Source: Thiodiazotropha sp040506975
GTDB lineage: Bacteria > Pseudomonadota > Gammaproteobacteria > Chromatiales > Chromatiaceae
Direction of reading: 5' to 3'
DNA length: 64,000 nt
NCBI GenBank assembly: GCA_965211775.1
Contig: OZ242974.1
Span: 3,038,001-3,102,000 of the forward strand
The notes beneath the pieces were generated by a model, which saw only the letters and a list, made by a program, of their open reading frames with translations, did not search any database and had not been told where the DNA came from. The first letter of the stretch is position 1. Every line of letters begins with the position of its first letter. This document shows, piece by piece, positions 1 through 9,882 of this stretch. Made by a program: the position numbers and the translations under genes.

Positions 1-97
1 CACCCGCCATGATTGAACGATTGCTTTTTGCCGCTCTTCGCACTCCACCTATGCCATATCGCCTCTTGAGAATGGCTGAGGTTTAGGGGTAATCAGG
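1..97 (+). mobile_element. Right end of an IS1595-family element (partial)
   Basis: The first 86 bases encode the last residues of the same transposase that is complete at 41484-42422, ending in the TAG at 84-86. The element ends in GTAATCAGG at 89-97, the same terminal repeat as the two full copies. The rest of the element lies outside the window. Its outer flank (ATTATTTA) does not match either end of the other copies. Confidence 0.9.
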
Positions 98-420
98 ATT
101 ATTTATGTGTCGGAAACATAGACCAAACACACTTTAAACGCTTCATGGAAAGCTGATACGGCCACTATAGGATTGATTATCCTATTCATTTAACAGGTAG
201 TTCATGCACTTTGAGGGTGATCTGCAGGCTGGGTGATAGAGACAGTAGAACCCGTGGTAGGGTTTTTATGCATTAAAGGTATGAAATCACCCCATGCAGA
301 AATACATCCTCCCATCAATCTCATTAATCTTGTAAATCTGCTGTTATTGTATCAAGCCATATTCAGTCCCATGTGCATCGATTTAGGGTATGGAAGTTTT
401 GTGGAACAACTGGAATTCAG
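98..420. other. Non-coding stretch between the IS end and gspD
   Basis: 323 bases without a convincing gene. Two small symmetric sequences are visible: AGGAT-TGATT-ATCCT near 172-186, and an AACCC/GGGTT stem followed by T residues near 250-270. Neither is strong enough to call a terminator. The promoter of the secretion operon is expected here but no clear -35/-10 pair stands out. A short open frame at 233-424 has no coding features. Confidence 0.5.
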
Positions 421-2646
421 ATGAGCAAGAGTGAACCCAATCTGCTGGCTCGGTTATTACCAATGGTATTGTCCATATTGTTGGTATCATGCGCCCAGCA
501 CCCCGAAATCAATCAAACAGATGCTGGCAGAGTGATTGCTCCCTATCCAGCAGAGAGACCGTCGATTACGACCTCCGGCGGCGATGATGAACAGGAGTTG
601 GTACTCTCGCAACAGACAGTGAAGGAACCGGAGTTCTTTGTTCGTGAGGGTAGCGGTAGATTCATTAAACCTGCACAGTCAGGTAAGAAAAAGACTCAAC
701 CTGCCCGTGGCGACATAACGCTCAATTTTGAGGCAGTGGATCTGCGCGAAGTGGTCAAAGTGGTCTTCGAGGAGATTCTGCGGGAAAACTACCTGATCGA
801 TGACAAGGTACAGGGTCAGGTAACCATCCACACGACCTACCCGGTCAGCACCGATGCGGTATTGCCGATTCTTGAGACTATTCTGCAGATGAACGGCGCC
901 GTGATGGTACGTAATGGCGCACTCTACAAAATTCTGCCTGAGGCTGATCTGAAGAGTATGGCCCTGAAGTCCTCTGTTGGTCAGGGTAACGCGAAGATGA
1001 AAGCGGGTCAGGGTGTACAGATCGTACCATTGAGGTACATCACAGCCGTTGAAATGAAGAAGGTTTTGGAAAGCTTTGCCTCTCCGGCAGAGCAGATTCG
1101 GGTGGACAAAAGCAGGAACCTGTTGATCCTTACCGGCTCCTATCAACAGATCAACAATCTGTTGCAGACCATCGAAATGTTTGATGTGGATTGGCTCAGT
1201 GGTATGTCATTTGCGCTGATACCGCTGAAGGCCACGGACGCCAAAACCATTACCGAAGAACTCAAGCATCTGGTTGGTGATGGCGATGGGTCGCCATTGG
1301 CGGGAATGATCAAGCTGATCCCCATCGATCGCCTGAATGCGGTCATGGTGATCAGTCAGCAACCCGGATATATCAAGGATGTGCGCAGGTTGATCAGCCA
1401 GTTTGACCAGGGCAGTGATAAATCTCCCGACCGCCGGCTATACGTCTATCATCTGAAAAACGGAAAAGCGGAGAATATAGCCGCCATTCTGCAGAATATA
1501 TTCGGTAATGAGGTTTCAGCGCCTACCCCGAGTGTGGGATTGAGCAGCAGTGACCCGCTACTACGCTCAAATGTGCGTGCTCCTACAGCGACCGGGATCG
1601 ATTTGAAGAACAGTAATGCCGACAGCGAGGCTGTGCTCACCAGGGATCAGCCTGCAGCAGCTACGGCAGCGGTAGCAAGCGCCAGTATGTCCAGGCAGAC
1701 GCGGCAAGAAGGACCGGATTCCACGGCGACCATCATTGCCGATCCGGATAACAATGCCATCCTGGTGATGGCGAGTCCGAAAGACTATCAGAAGATCAAG
1801 GCGACGATCAGCCGTCTGGATGTTTCGCCCAAACAGGTGCTTATCGAAGCGACTATTGCCGAGGTGCAATTGAGCGATAACCTGAGTTATGGCGTACGTT
1901 GGTTCTTCAATGGTTCCACAGGGAGCGGGCGGCCTTATAAAGGTGCATTGGGAAGCCTGCCCGGGGATGTCTCGGGTGGCGACGGATTTTCACTTGGACT
2001 GTTCAACAGCGCCAACGACCTGAAGGTCTTCTTCGATATTCTGGAGAACGAATCCTCGGTGAAGTTTCTCTCCGCACCCCAGATTATGGTGATAGACAAC
2101 CAGACAGCAAGCTTCCGTGTGGGTGACCAGATACCCATTGTGACTCGATCGTCACAGAGTACTACCGATCCGGATGCGCCCATCGTTTCCGAGGTGCAGT
2201 TCCGTGATACGGGTACCCTGCTGCAGGTCACGCCGCGCATCAACGAAGGGGGCATGGTGACTTTGGAGGTCAGCCAGGAGGTCAGTACCCCCGGTACCGC
2301 CCCGGCCATTGGCGGCGGCGGCAATGTCTCCATTTCCCAGCGAACCATCGAGAGTACCGTCATCGTTCACGATGGGCAGACTGTTGTGCTGGGTGGTTTG
2401 ATTCGTGAAAGCAGCTCAGGCGGCAAAACGGGTATTCCCGGTTTGATGCATCTCCCCATCGTCGGTAACCTCTTCGGCAGCACCACCAAGGACATAAGCC
2501 GCACCGAGTTGATCGTGACATTGACACCAAAGGTGGTACGGAACCCGCAAGAAGCCTACGATATATCTCAGGAACTGCGAGAAAAGATACGCGACGCCAC
2601 CCTGTTTCATGATGACTTTCAACGGCGTCGGGCATCCGGCAAGTAA
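421..2646 (+). CDS. gspD: Type II secretion outer-membrane secretin GspD
   Basis: Forms the multimeric outer-membrane channel of the type II secretion system. The ATG at 421 is preferred over the upstream ATG at 373 because it gives a lipoprotein signal ending in the lipobox LLVSC, so the mature protein would be lipidated on that Cys. Then follow an N0 domain (LNFEAVDLREVVKVVF), N1-N3 repeats with RNAVMVIS-like and NNAILVMA-like strands, a low-complexity Ser/Ala linker around residue 430, and the C-terminal secretin domain (VLIEATIAEVQLSDNLSYG, FRVGDQIPI, VVLGGLIRE, GIPGLMHLPIVGNLFGS). About 741 residues is normal for the family. First gene of the operon, 68 bases before the favoured gspE start. 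Confidence 0.93.
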   Translation: MSKSEPNLLARLLPMVLSILLVSCAQHPEINQTDAGRVIAPYPAERPSITTSGGDDEQELVLSQQTVKEPEFFVREGSGRFIKPAQSGKKKTQPARGDITLNFEAVDLREVVKVVFEEILRENYLIDDKVQGQVTIHTTYPVSTDAVLPILETILQMNGAVMVRNGALYKILPEADLKSMALKSSVGQGNAKMKAGQGVQIVPLRYITAVEMKKVLESFASPAEQIRVDKSRNLLILTGSYQQINNLLQTIEMFDVDWLSGMSFALIPLKATDAKTITEELKHLVGDGDGSPLAGMIKLIPIDRLNAVMVISQQPGYIKDVRRLISQFDQGSDKSPDRRLYVYHLKNGKAENIAAILQNIFGNEVSAPTPSVGLSSSDPLLRSNVRAPTATGIDLKNSNADSEAVLTRDQPAAATAAVASASMSRQTRQEGPDSTATIIADPDNNAILVMASPKDYQKIKATISRLDVSPKQVLIEATIAEVQLSDNLSYGVRWFFNGSTGSGRPYKGALGSLPGDVSGGDGFSLGLFNSANDLKVFFDILENESSVKFLSAPQIMVIDNQTASFRVGDQIPIVTRSSQSTTDPDAPIVSEVQFRDTGTLLQVTPRINEGGMVTLEVSQEVSTPGTAPAIGGGGNVSISQRTIESTVIVHDGQTVVLGGLIRESSSGGKTGIPGLMHLPIVGNLFGSTTKDISRTELIVTLTPKVVRNPQEAYDISQELREKIRDATLFHDDFQRRRASGK

Positions 2647-2714
2647 TCGACAAAGAACTGGTGACTCATGCTTTTTCTAAGTGGCGGTGCCGAACGGCAC
2701 TGACCGACAGGCAT

Positions 2715-4496
2715 ATGGAGACCAACCAGACACCTGAGAGGTCATGTGTTGTGAGACAGGAGATCAGCCCGATAGCCAAGGAGAATCTCTCCCCTGAGGA
2801 TGATACCGGTGCACTCAGTTATATGGAGTCCCCGCTATGCGTCGCCCTGGTGGAGGGCGGACGACTCAGTACCGCCGATGCCGAGCGCGCGGTTCGTCTG
2901 AGAGACAACCAGCAGAGTGACCAGTCGATCGGCACCATCCTGTTGCAGCTGGGGCTGATCTCGGACCGGGATCTTGCCATCACTCTGTCGACTCTGTGTG
3001 AAGTACCCCTCATCGAGGCAAAGGCCTATCCCGATCTTTCCCATATCAGCGACAATATCTCCTCCAATTTCCTCAAGGAACATCGCCTGATTGTATATGA
3101 GGAGCCGGAGGATCATCTGGTGGCGATCATGGTCGATCCCACCGACCGGTATGTCATCGATGCGCTGGAACTGATCAGCGGCAAACAGATCAGGTTGGCC
3201 ATCGGTATCGCCTCCGAAATCAACGAGGTGATCCAGACCCTGTTCAGCGAAAAGCTGCGGGAAGAGGGTGGGGAAAACGATGCGGGCATGGAACACCAAC
3301 TGCTGCTCGATGATGTTGAGCAGCTAAAGGAGCTTGCCAGTGAAGCGCCTGTCATCAAGATGGTCAACCAGATCATCCAGCGGGCGGTCACTACGAAGGC
3401 ATCCGATATCCATATCGAACCTTTCGAAAACAGTCTGAAAGTTCGTTACCGGGTCGATGGGCTGTTACGGGAAACCGAAACACCCTCCGTCAGCCTGGCT
3501 CCGGCATTGATCTCGCGCATAAAAATCATGGCCAATCTCAATATCGCGGAACGCCGTCTTCCACAGGATGGGCGCTTCAAGGTCAGGGTCCACGGTGCCA
3601 CCCTCGATATGCGTGTCTCCACGGTACCGACGCTGCATGGTGAGAGTATGGTACTCAGGTTGCTGCAGAGGGATCATGTCAATCTTGACTTTGCCAGCCT
3701 TGGTTTCGATAGCACGATTGAGACACGGCTCTTGGAGATACTGGATCGTCCCCATGGCATCGTGGTAGTGACCGGACCCACCGGCAGTGGTAAGACAACC
3801 TCCCTCTACGCCGCGCTCAACTATCTCAACCGGCCGGAAAGAAAGATCCTGACTGTCGAGGACCCAGTGGAATACAACATCGAAGGGGTCAACCAGATTC
3901 AGGTCAAACCGAATATCGGCCTGGATTTCAGTTCGGCGCTACGTTCGATCGTGCGACAGGACCCGGATATCATAATGATCGGCGAGATTCGTGACCAGGA
4001 GACGGCCCAGATTGCGGTGCAATCGGCCCTCACCGGCCACCTGGTTCTCTCCTCGCTGCATACCAATGATGCCGCGGGCAGTATCACCCGGTTCATCGAC
4101 ATGGGGATCGAGCCGTTCCTGCTGACCTCAACGGTAAATGCCGTTGTAGCTCAGCGCCTGGTGCGAAATCTCTGTCCCGATTGCAAGGCGCCCTACGATC
4201 CGCCGCCGCAAGTGGCGGCGCGTTTCGAAACATTCCCCGGCCGCGCCACCCTTTACCGGGCAGTCGGTTGTGAGCACTGCAGCGGCAGCGGCTATCGGGG
4301 TCGCAGCGCAATCATTGAAATGATCGAGCTATCGGAAGGATTGCGCTCTCTGATCCTCCGGGGCGGTGATAAGAACGTGTTGGCTGAGTGCGCGAGACGC
4401 GAGGGTGCCCGTACCATGTATGAGGACGGCGTACAAAAAGTGATGCGGGGCATCACCACCCTTGAAGAGGTGCTACGAGTCACTCAGGAGAGCTGA
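2715..4496 (+). CDS. gspE: Type II secretion ATPase GspE
   Basis: Cytoplasmic AAA-type ATPase that powers pseudopilus assembly. The N-terminal region (roughly residues 40-190) is an MshEN/GspE_N-type domain. The motor core shows Walker A GPTGSGKTTS, an Asp box, Walker B with IIMIGEIRDQETA, and the His box LVLSSLHTND. The zinc-binding tetracysteine is present as CPDC and CEHC, which marks GspE rather than some PilB/PilT relatives. The start is uncertain: a GTG at 2661, the ATG at 2715 used here, and an ATG at 2823 are all in frame, with no strong ribosome site deciding between them. The stop is followed two bases later by the gspF ATG, so the two are probably translationally coupled. Confidence 0.93.
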   Translation: METNQTPERSCVVRQEISPIAKENLSPEDDTGALSYMESPLCVALVEGGRLSTADAERAVRLRDNQQSDQSIGTILLQLGLISDRDLAITLSTLCEVPLIEAKAYPDLSHISDNISSNFLKEHRLIVYEEPEDHLVAIMVDPTDRYVIDALELISGKQIRLAIGIASEINEVIQTLFSEKLREEGGENDAGMEHQLLLDDVEQLKELASEAPVIKMVNQIIQRAVTTKASDIHIEPFENSLKVRYRVDGLLRETETPSVSLAPALISRIKIMANLNIAERRLPQDGRFKVRVHGATLDMRVSTVPTLHGESMVLRLLQRDHVNLDFASLGFDSTIETRLLEILDRPHGIVVVTGPTGSGKTTSLYAALNYLNRPERKILTVEDPVEYNIEGVNQIQVKPNIGLDFSSALRSIVRQDPDIIMIGEIRDQETAQIAVQSALTGHLVLSSLHTNDAAGSITRFIDMGIEPFLLTSTVNAVVAQRLVRNLCPDCKAPYDPPPQVAARFETFPGRATLYRAVGCEHCSGSGYRGRSAIIEMIELSEGLRSLILRGGDKNVLAECARREGARTMYEDGVQKVMRGITTLEEVLRVTQES

Positions 4497-4498
4497 GC

Positions 4499-5719
4499 AT
4501 GGCCGTGTTCCTATATAAGGCTGTCGATGCAGACGGCAAGGTCGTGGAAGGGGAGCTGCAGGCGGTCAGCCGCGATCATGCCGTTAACCAGATCCACCTC
4601 AATGGACAGGTGCCGATACGTATCGAGGAGAGCCGGCAAAAGAGCCGAGGCGCACCACGCAGAAGCTTTCAGCGCAAATCGGTCCCCGCCGCACAGATCG
4701 CATCATTTACCCGGGAATTGGCGACACTGCTGAAATCGGGGCAACCCCTGGATGGTGCGCTGGCGATACTTATCTCCATCGCCGGTGAGGAATCACTGTT
4801 CAGCCAGCATCTGACCAGCATTCGGGACAGTCTGAAAAGCGGTAACTCGTTTGCCGACGCATTGGCGAAAGAGGGGGGGCTGTTCAGTAATTTCTATGTG
4901 CAGATGGTAAGGGCGGGGGAATCCGGGGGTGCGCTGGAGAGCGTCCTGGCCCGATTGGCACTGCATTTGGAGCGTGCCAAAGAGGTGCGCAGTTCACTGA
5001 TATCCGCGCTGATCTACCCCGCGGTTTTGCTGTTTGTGGCGATTACTTCGATTCTGATTCTGCTGACCTATGTGATACCCCAGTTCAGCGAACTGTTCAG
5101 TGACATGGGGCAGGCCCTTCCCATGTCGACACGCATCACCATGGGTATCGCCGGATTTCTTCAGGACTACGGCTGGGTAATGGCCCTGGCGGTGATACTC
5201 CTGATCTTCTTTTTCAAGTGGCAGATGAGCCGCAGGGTAAGCGCCAAGCGGTGGCATGCCAGACTGCTTGTGCTACCTGTCGTCGGTCCCATCATCAAGC
5301 AGGTCGAAGCCGCCCGTTTCTGCCGGACCCTTGGCACCTTGCTTGAGAATGGCGTGCCATTGCTGAGATCCGTGGCAATCGTGAAAGATACCATCAGTAA
5401 CCATGTCATTGCCGATGGCATGGATCAGGTCGTAAACCAGCTGAAATCAGGCCGAAGATTGGCCGATCCGCTCACAGAGCATGCCCAGTTTCCCCTGTTC
5501 GCCTTGCAGATGATCCGGGTCGGCGAGGAGTCCGGACAGTTGGAACCGATGTTGATGCAGACCGCCGAGATCCTCGACCAGGAGACACAGACCCTGATCA
5601 AGCGTGCATTGAGTCTGGTGGAACCGGTGATGATCCTGGTGTTGGGCCTGATCATCGCGGGTGTGGTGATGTCGATTCTGGTTGCCATCCTGGGTGTGAA
5701 TTCACTGGTTGCGTTGTGA
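4499..5719 (+). CDS. gspF: Type II secretion inner-membrane platform protein GspF
   Basis: Polytopic platform protein linking the GspE motor to the pseudopilus. 406 residues, the usual length. Two copies of the T2SSF domain are visible, each with a SLKSG- or QLKSG-type turn (SIRDSLKSGNSFADAL and VVNQLKSGRRLADPL) and an MVRAGE/MIRVGEESG motif. Three hydrophobic segments lie near residues 170-195, 218-238 and at the C-terminus (MILVLGLIIAGVVMSILVAI). The gene starts two bases after gspE stops. Confidence 0.94.
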   Translation: MAVFLYKAVDADGKVVEGELQAVSRDHAVNQIHLNGQVPIRIEESRQKSRGAPRRSFQRKSVPAAQIASFTRELATLLKSGQPLDGALAILISIAGEESLFSQHLTSIRDSLKSGNSFADALAKEGGLFSNFYVQMVRAGESGGALESVLARLALHLERAKEVRSSLISALIYPAVLLFVAITSILILLTYVIPQFSELFSDMGQALPMSTRITMGIAGFLQDYGWVMALAVILLIFFFKWQMSRRVSAKRWHARLLVLPVVGPIIKQVEAARFCRTLGTLLENGVPLLRSVAIVKDTISNHVIADGMDQVVNQLKSGRRLADPLTEHAQFPLFALQMIRVGEESGQLEPMLMQTAEILDQETQTLIKRALSLVEPVMILVLGLIIAGVVMSILVAILGVNSLVAL

Positions 5720-5726
5720 GGCAGTT

Positions 5727-6233
5727 ATGAACGCGAAATTCAGTGACACGCGGACATCCGGCAAGGGGTTCACCCTGATCGAAGTAATGTTGGCACTGGT
5801 GATACTGGCCATGCTGGTCAGCCTGACACCGCCGCTGTTCGAGAGGGCATTCCCTTCGCTCAAACTCAAGGCGGCTACGCGGGACCTGGCCCAGGAGATC
5901 CGTTATATCCAGCAGACTGCAATCATTACCGGTGTGCCCTCGAAGGTGCAGTTCGACCTCCACAACAATGCCTATCAAAGTGATCAGGTCAACAGTGGTG
6001 AAGTACGACACCTGCCCGATGGGTTGAAATTTGCCCGGAATAAACCTGCCATAGGGATAGATGGAGCGCCGGTTCTGGTGTTCCAGTTCTTTCCGGATGG
6101 CAGCTCGACTGGAGGTATATTGATTCTCGATAACGGCGGACAGCGTTTCGCCATTGCTGTGGACTGGCTGACAAGCCGGGTCCGGGTCCTAGATCCCGAA
6201 GAGCTTAAGGCGAATGCCCCATACCAGGTCTGA
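5727..6233 (+). CDS. gspH: Minor pseudopilin GspH
   Basis: Type II secretion minor pseudopilin. Residues near 14-40 carry the prepilin peptidase site and hydrophobic helix, GKGFTLIEVMLALVILAML, with the Glu at +5 of the mature protein. The rest is a GspH/FimT-type beta domain. The ATG at 5727 follows a GAGGC ribosome site; an in-frame TTG at 5709 would overlap gspF and is less likely. The position directly after gspF is where gspG normally lies, but sequence length and the FimT-like body fit GspH better than GspG. Overlaps gspI by 20 bases. Confidence 0.85.
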   Translation: MNAKFSDTRTSGKGFTLIEVMLALVILAMLVSLTPPLFERAFPSLKLKAATRDLAQEIRYIQQTAIITGVPSKVQFDLHNNAYQSDQVNSGEVRHLPDGLKFARNKPAIGIDGAPVLVFQFFPDGSSTGGILILDNGGQRFAIAVDWLTSRVRVLDPEELKANAPYQV

Positions 6234-6612
6234 AGGCATGTCGTTGATCGAGGTGCTGGTGGCGTTTGTCATTCTAAGCATGACCATGAGTGTGATCCTC
6301 AGAATCAACGCCACAACCCTGCGCAACCACCAGGTTACGACTGACTATCTCAAGGCTGTCCAGATAGCCGAATCAAGGTTGGATCAGATGGCTGTCGATC
6401 GAAGCAACAGCAACCTGAATGAACAGGGGAGTGAACAGGGAGGGTTCAGATGGCACTATCTGCGACAGCCCTATCGCGGCTGGTCAGTCGAGAAAAAACT
6501 GGCGGTGCCTCTGCAGCCCGTGGAAGAGACCTTCGCTATCGCATGGGAAGCCCCTGGTGGTGAAAGAAGACTGACATTCACACGCATAGGTCTTGTATAT
6601 GATAAACCCTAA
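6214..6612 (+). CDS. gspI: Minor pseudopilin GspI
   Basis: 132-residue type II secretion minor pseudopilin of the pseudopilus tip. The prepilin peptidase motif is SEGMSLIEVLVAFVILSM, with cleavage after Gly and Glu at +5, followed by the helix. A downstream stretch (AVQIAESRLDQMA) matches the GspI pattern in which the helix leads into ALxxAxxxL-type residues. The start overlaps the end of gspH by 20 bases. Confidence 0.87.
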   Translation: MPHTRSEGMSLIEVLVAFVILSMTMSVILRINATTLRNHQVTTDYLKAVQIAESRLDQMAVDRSNSNLNEQGSEQGGFRWHYLRQPYRGWSVEKKLAVPLQPVEETFAIAWEAPGGERRLTFTRIGLVYDKP

Positions 6613-7304
6613 GCGAACCGTTGCTGCAAAAATGCCGCGCATCGTTTTGACCGTTGTTGGTGGGGATGTGAATGGGGAAGATCATCGCAGTGGAGGCTTC
6701 ACGTTGCTGGAAGTTATTGTTGGCAATCATCATGACAACCTCGGTGACAATGCTGTTTAGCAATCTCAAAGGCTGGGAGAGGTTAACTGAGCATAGTGAT
6801 GCCGTGCTTGAGGAACACTTGATACAAAAGAGAGTCACTTCCATGATTCAGCACCTTGTGCCGCTGGTCTGGCGGGATCGGAGTCAGCGTTCATTGGCCT
6901 TGACCGGGGAGGCGCGACAACTTCAATTTATTTCCAAGGCCCCGCAACAGTACAGGGCCGGTGGATTGTTCGAATATCTTCTGGTGCAGGAAAGCGCTTA
7001 TCAACAGGGAATCAGCCTGGTGCTCTATTTTACTCCGTTCGATCCGAATGCCTCGCAACTGACGCTGCCTGGAAATGGATCTCGCCGCGTCCTGATGACC
7101 GGATTGGAAGCGCTTGAGTTTTCATACTTCGGTAGTAAACAGGAGCGGGAAACTGCTGGATGGTTCGACAGTTGGGAAGCCGGCTCGGCACGCTATCCAG
7201 AATTGATCCGTTTGAGTCTGCGTTATCCAGACGATGAGGATGGACCGCAGGAACACTATTATAGAGTCCACCAAAATTATCCGATGATTGTACAGCGACC
7301 ATGA
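6599..7304 (+). pseudogene. gspJ: Minor pseudopilin GspJ, frameshifted
   Basis: The prepilin signal GGFTLLEVIV is encoded in one frame up to about 6720, while the continuation AIIMTTSVTMLFSNLKGW and the rest of the protein are in the next frame. Removing one G in the GTTGGCAATC stretch (about 6719-6723) joins them into a normal GspJ of 234 residues, and 706 bases is one more than a multiple of three. The ATG at 6599 overlaps the gspI stop by 14 bases and follows an AGGT, in keeping with the overlaps elsewhere in the operon; an ATG at 6632 and a GTG at 6668 are alternatives. The downstream open frame begins at 6672 but lacks the peptidase site. The lesion is either a real one-base insertion or a sequencing error. 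Confidence 0.82.
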
Positions 7305-8182
7305 TGATGAGGGAGAGGAGACCACATTCCGGCCAGAATGGCTTTGCACTCGTACTGGTGCTATGGCTGGTCGCCCTGCTGACCATCGTCGCCGCCAGTT
7401 TTTCCACCCATTCCAAGGTCGAGAGCAGATTAACAGGCAATGCAATTGATGCGCTACATTCAAGGTTGCTGGCGGAGAGCGGTGTTAATCGGGCAATTCT
7501 TGAGCTGATGGTCAAAGATGCGTCGCAACGATGGAGCAGCAATGGTCAAATCCACCAGCTTGAATCTGATCTGGGCAAAGTCAACATATCCATCCGCAAC
7601 TCATCCGGTCTGCTCGATCTGAACAGGGCGTCAAGAGAGCATTTGGTCAATCTGTTTGCATTGATAACTGAAGGCATTCAAGATCGAGAGCTGCTTGCCG
7701 ATCGCCTGGTTGACTGGCGCGACGGCGATGACTTACGTCATCTCAATGGCGCTGAGGATGCGGATTACCGGAGTGCCGGCCATCCTTATACCACAGCGGG
7801 TCGTGACTTTGTTAGTATCGATGAGCTCGCTTATGTATTGGGATTTGATGCAGTCAAGGTAGAGCGCTTGCGTCCCTATATCACCCTCTATTCCAATACA
7901 CAAAATGTGGATTTACGCTATGCGCCTGAGAGGTTGGTATTCCTGCTGAAAGGTAAGGAGGCGACAGGTGAAGTACTGGCGGGTGTCATTGATCACATCG
8001 ACAGTGACCTGGCTGATCTGGAGATGGAAGAGGATGATGGCCAAGCTGTTGGTTCTGCCTACCGTATACAGGTTGAAGCTTCTTCATCACAGGGTGCAAG
8101 AACTCAATTGTTGGTTGATATCGACCTGAGAGGTCAAGACAAGACACCTTATTCAGTTCGTTCCTGGCACGATTCGTTATGA
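7301..8182 (+). CDS. gspK: Minor pseudopilin GspK
   Basis: Large minor pseudopilin (293 residues) that caps the pseudopilus. The N-terminus has NGFALVLVLWLVALLTIVAAS, the GspK version of the prepilin helix, which lacks the usual Glu at +5. The body contains the SAM-like region with LLADRLVDWRDGDD and FVSIDELAYVLGFD, both typical of GspK. Four-base overlap with gspJ (ATGA) implies translational coupling. Confidence 0.9.
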   Translation: MMMRERRPHSGQNGFALVLVLWLVALLTIVAASFSTHSKVESRLTGNAIDALHSRLLAESGVNRAILELMVKDASQRWSSNGQIHQLESDLGKVNISIRNSSGLLDLNRASREHLVNLFALITEGIQDRELLADRLVDWRDGDDLRHLNGAEDADYRSAGHPYTTAGRDFVSIDELAYVLGFDAVKVERLRPYITLYSNTQNVDLRYAPERLVFLLKGKEATGEVLAGVIDHIDSDLADLEMEEDDGQAVGSAYRIQVEASSSQGARTQLLVDIDLRGQDKTPYSVRSWHDSL

Positions 8183-8208
8183 GCAACAAAACCCGTTAAT
8201 ATTAGCCA

Positions 8209-9285
8209 ATGGCAACGCAATCCCTGAAATATCAACTCAGTAATTTCTGGTTCTGGTGGAGTGGTGAGATCAGTATGCTCATGCCGGAGAGGATTCGCAC
8301 GCTTGTTCGGGGCGGAAAGCCGGCCCAACTTCTGTATAAGGATGAAATACTGCGTATCGTCAACCGGGGATTGAGCGGCGAAGAGGTTGTCGAGAACTAT
8401 CTTCGGATTATTGACTTCAACAATCCTGAACACAGAAGGGTACTCAATAACGCCAGTGAAATACGCCTCTGTCTGGAAGCTAAAAAATATCTCTTCAAGA
8501 AGGTTACCCTACCAATCGAGACGGAAGAGAATCTGCGCGAAGTGCTTGCATTCGAAATGGATCGGCAGACTCCATTCAGTGTTGACCAGGTCTACTATGA
8601 CTATATTGTGAATGCACGCGACAAGCAGAACCGCACACTCGACATCACCTTGATTCTTGCGCCGATCGATAAGATATCTTCGGCGTTGAAACAGTTGGAG
8701 GAAAACCAGGTACGAATCAATGCTATTTCTCCCTGTGAGGAGATAGATCCCAGTTTGAACGAGGTTAATCTTTTGCCTCCGGGCAAACGGGAGAAACCAT
8801 ACAAACGCTATCGTCTGCTCAACCTGATTCTGTTTTTGATCCTGCTACTGTTGTGTATTGCTAACCTGACCCTTCCGCTCTGGCAAAAATCCACACACCT
8901 GAAACAACTTGAAAGTGAACTGGATGGGTATAAATCTAAAGCCACACAGGTTGCCGCACTGAGAGAACAGGTGTCATCGGCGAGAAATGAGAACTTTTTT
9001 CTAGAAGAGAGAAAACAGAAAACCAAAGCGGTTCTCGACATACTTCTAGAATTGACCCTGCTACTGCCTGATGATACTTGGGTAAGTAATTTCGAAGTCA
9101 GGGGCAATACCATTCATCTACACGGCCAATCGACGGCATCGGCTTCTCTGATCCCAGTTCTCGAGACCTCAAAATTATTCCAGGACGTTACCTTTAGGTC
9201 ACCGGTTACAAGAAGTAAAAAGAACAATACAGAACGATTCCATATCTCCGCGGAAATTGCTACAGACGAGGAGGGAGAGGGTTAA
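8209..9285 (+). CDS. gspL: Type II secretion protein GspL (PilN-like)
   Basis: 358-residue bitopic inner-membrane protein. The cytoplasmic part (to about residue 200) resembles the PilM/GspL actin-like fold and includes a segment KVTLPIETEENLREVLAFEM typical of PilM-GspL proteins. One membrane helix lies near residues 204-224 (LLNLILFLILLLLCIANL), followed by a coiled coil and a PilN-type periplasmic domain (LLPDDTWVSNFEVRGNTIHL). It would bind GspE on the cytoplasmic side and GspM in the membrane. Ends directly before the gspM ATG. Confidence 0.82.
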   Translation: MATQSLKYQLSNFWFWWSGEISMLMPERIRTLVRGGKPAQLLYKDEILRIVNRGLSGEEVVENYLRIIDFNNPEHRRVLNNASEIRLCLEAKKYLFKKVTLPIETEENLREVLAFEMDRQTPFSVDQVYYDYIVNARDKQNRTLDITLILAPIDKISSALKQLEENQVRINAISPCEEIDPSLNEVNLLPPGKREKPYKRYRLLNLILFLILLLLCIANLTLPLWQKSTHLKQLESELDGYKSKATQVAALREQVSSARNENFFLEERKQKTKAVLDILLELTLLLPDDTWVSNFEVRGNTIHLHGQSTASASLIPVLETSKLFQDVTFRSPVTRSKKNNTERFHISAEIATDEEGEG

Positions 9286-9882
9286 ATGTTCGATAATCTG
9301 ACTCCCAGGCAATCGCGCATATTGGCTGTGGCCATTCTGATCGTTATATTGGCGACTGTATCGGTTTTAGTGCTCTATCCCGCCTGGTCAATGAATACAA
9401 CATATAGTGTGCGGATAGAAGATACGCAATTCCAATTACAACGCTATCAGCGAATTGCCAATCAGGATGAGCGCTACCAGCTTGAATTTAACAAGCTCAA
9501 GCGGGTGCAGCAGTCTGACTCGCGCTATCTGCAAAGCAAAACCGACTCGCTGGCAAATGCAGAGCTTCAGCGCAGGATCAAACAGGTGGTGGCGGCTGGG
9601 CAGGGAGAAATCATAAGCACACAGACTGCGCAGATATCCCAGGAGGAGATACTCAACAAGGTGGCTATCCGTGTCCGGATGAAGAGTACCCTGGAAAATC
9701 TTAAACAGATAATTTATCAACTCGAGTCACAAAAGCCTTACTTGTTTATCGAAAACATCAGTCTGCGCAGCAGGCATATTCCGCGAAGGAGACTGCCGAA
9801 AACAAAGGAGATCGAAAAACAGTTAAGAATGCTGGATTTGGAATTTCTCGTCGTTGGCTATATCAAGAACGGTGAGTCATGA
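9286..9882 (+). CDS. gspM: Type II secretion protein GspM
   Basis: 198-residue bitopic protein with one N-terminal membrane helix (residues 12-32, ILAVAILIVILATVSVLVL), a coiled coil and a ferredoxin-like periplasmic domain of the GspM_II/PilO type (VAIRVRMKSTLENLKQIIYQLE, LDLEFLVVGYI). It partners GspL in the inner-membrane platform. It starts immediately after the gspL stop and overlaps the next gene by four bases. Confidence 0.82.
   Translation: MFDNLTPRQSRILAVAILIVILATVSVLVLYPAWSMNTTYSVRIEDTQFQLQRYQRIANQDERYQLEFNKLKRVQQSDSRYLQSKTDSLANAELQRRIKQVVAAGQGEIISTQTAQISQEEILNKVAIRVRMKSTLENLKQIIYQLESQKPYLFIENISLRSRHIPRRRLPKTKEIEKQLRMLDLEFLVVGYIKNGES

Noticed and set aside
233..424. 63-residue frame ahead of gspD
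   Set aside because: No ribosome site or recognisable feature, and it overlaps the gspD start.
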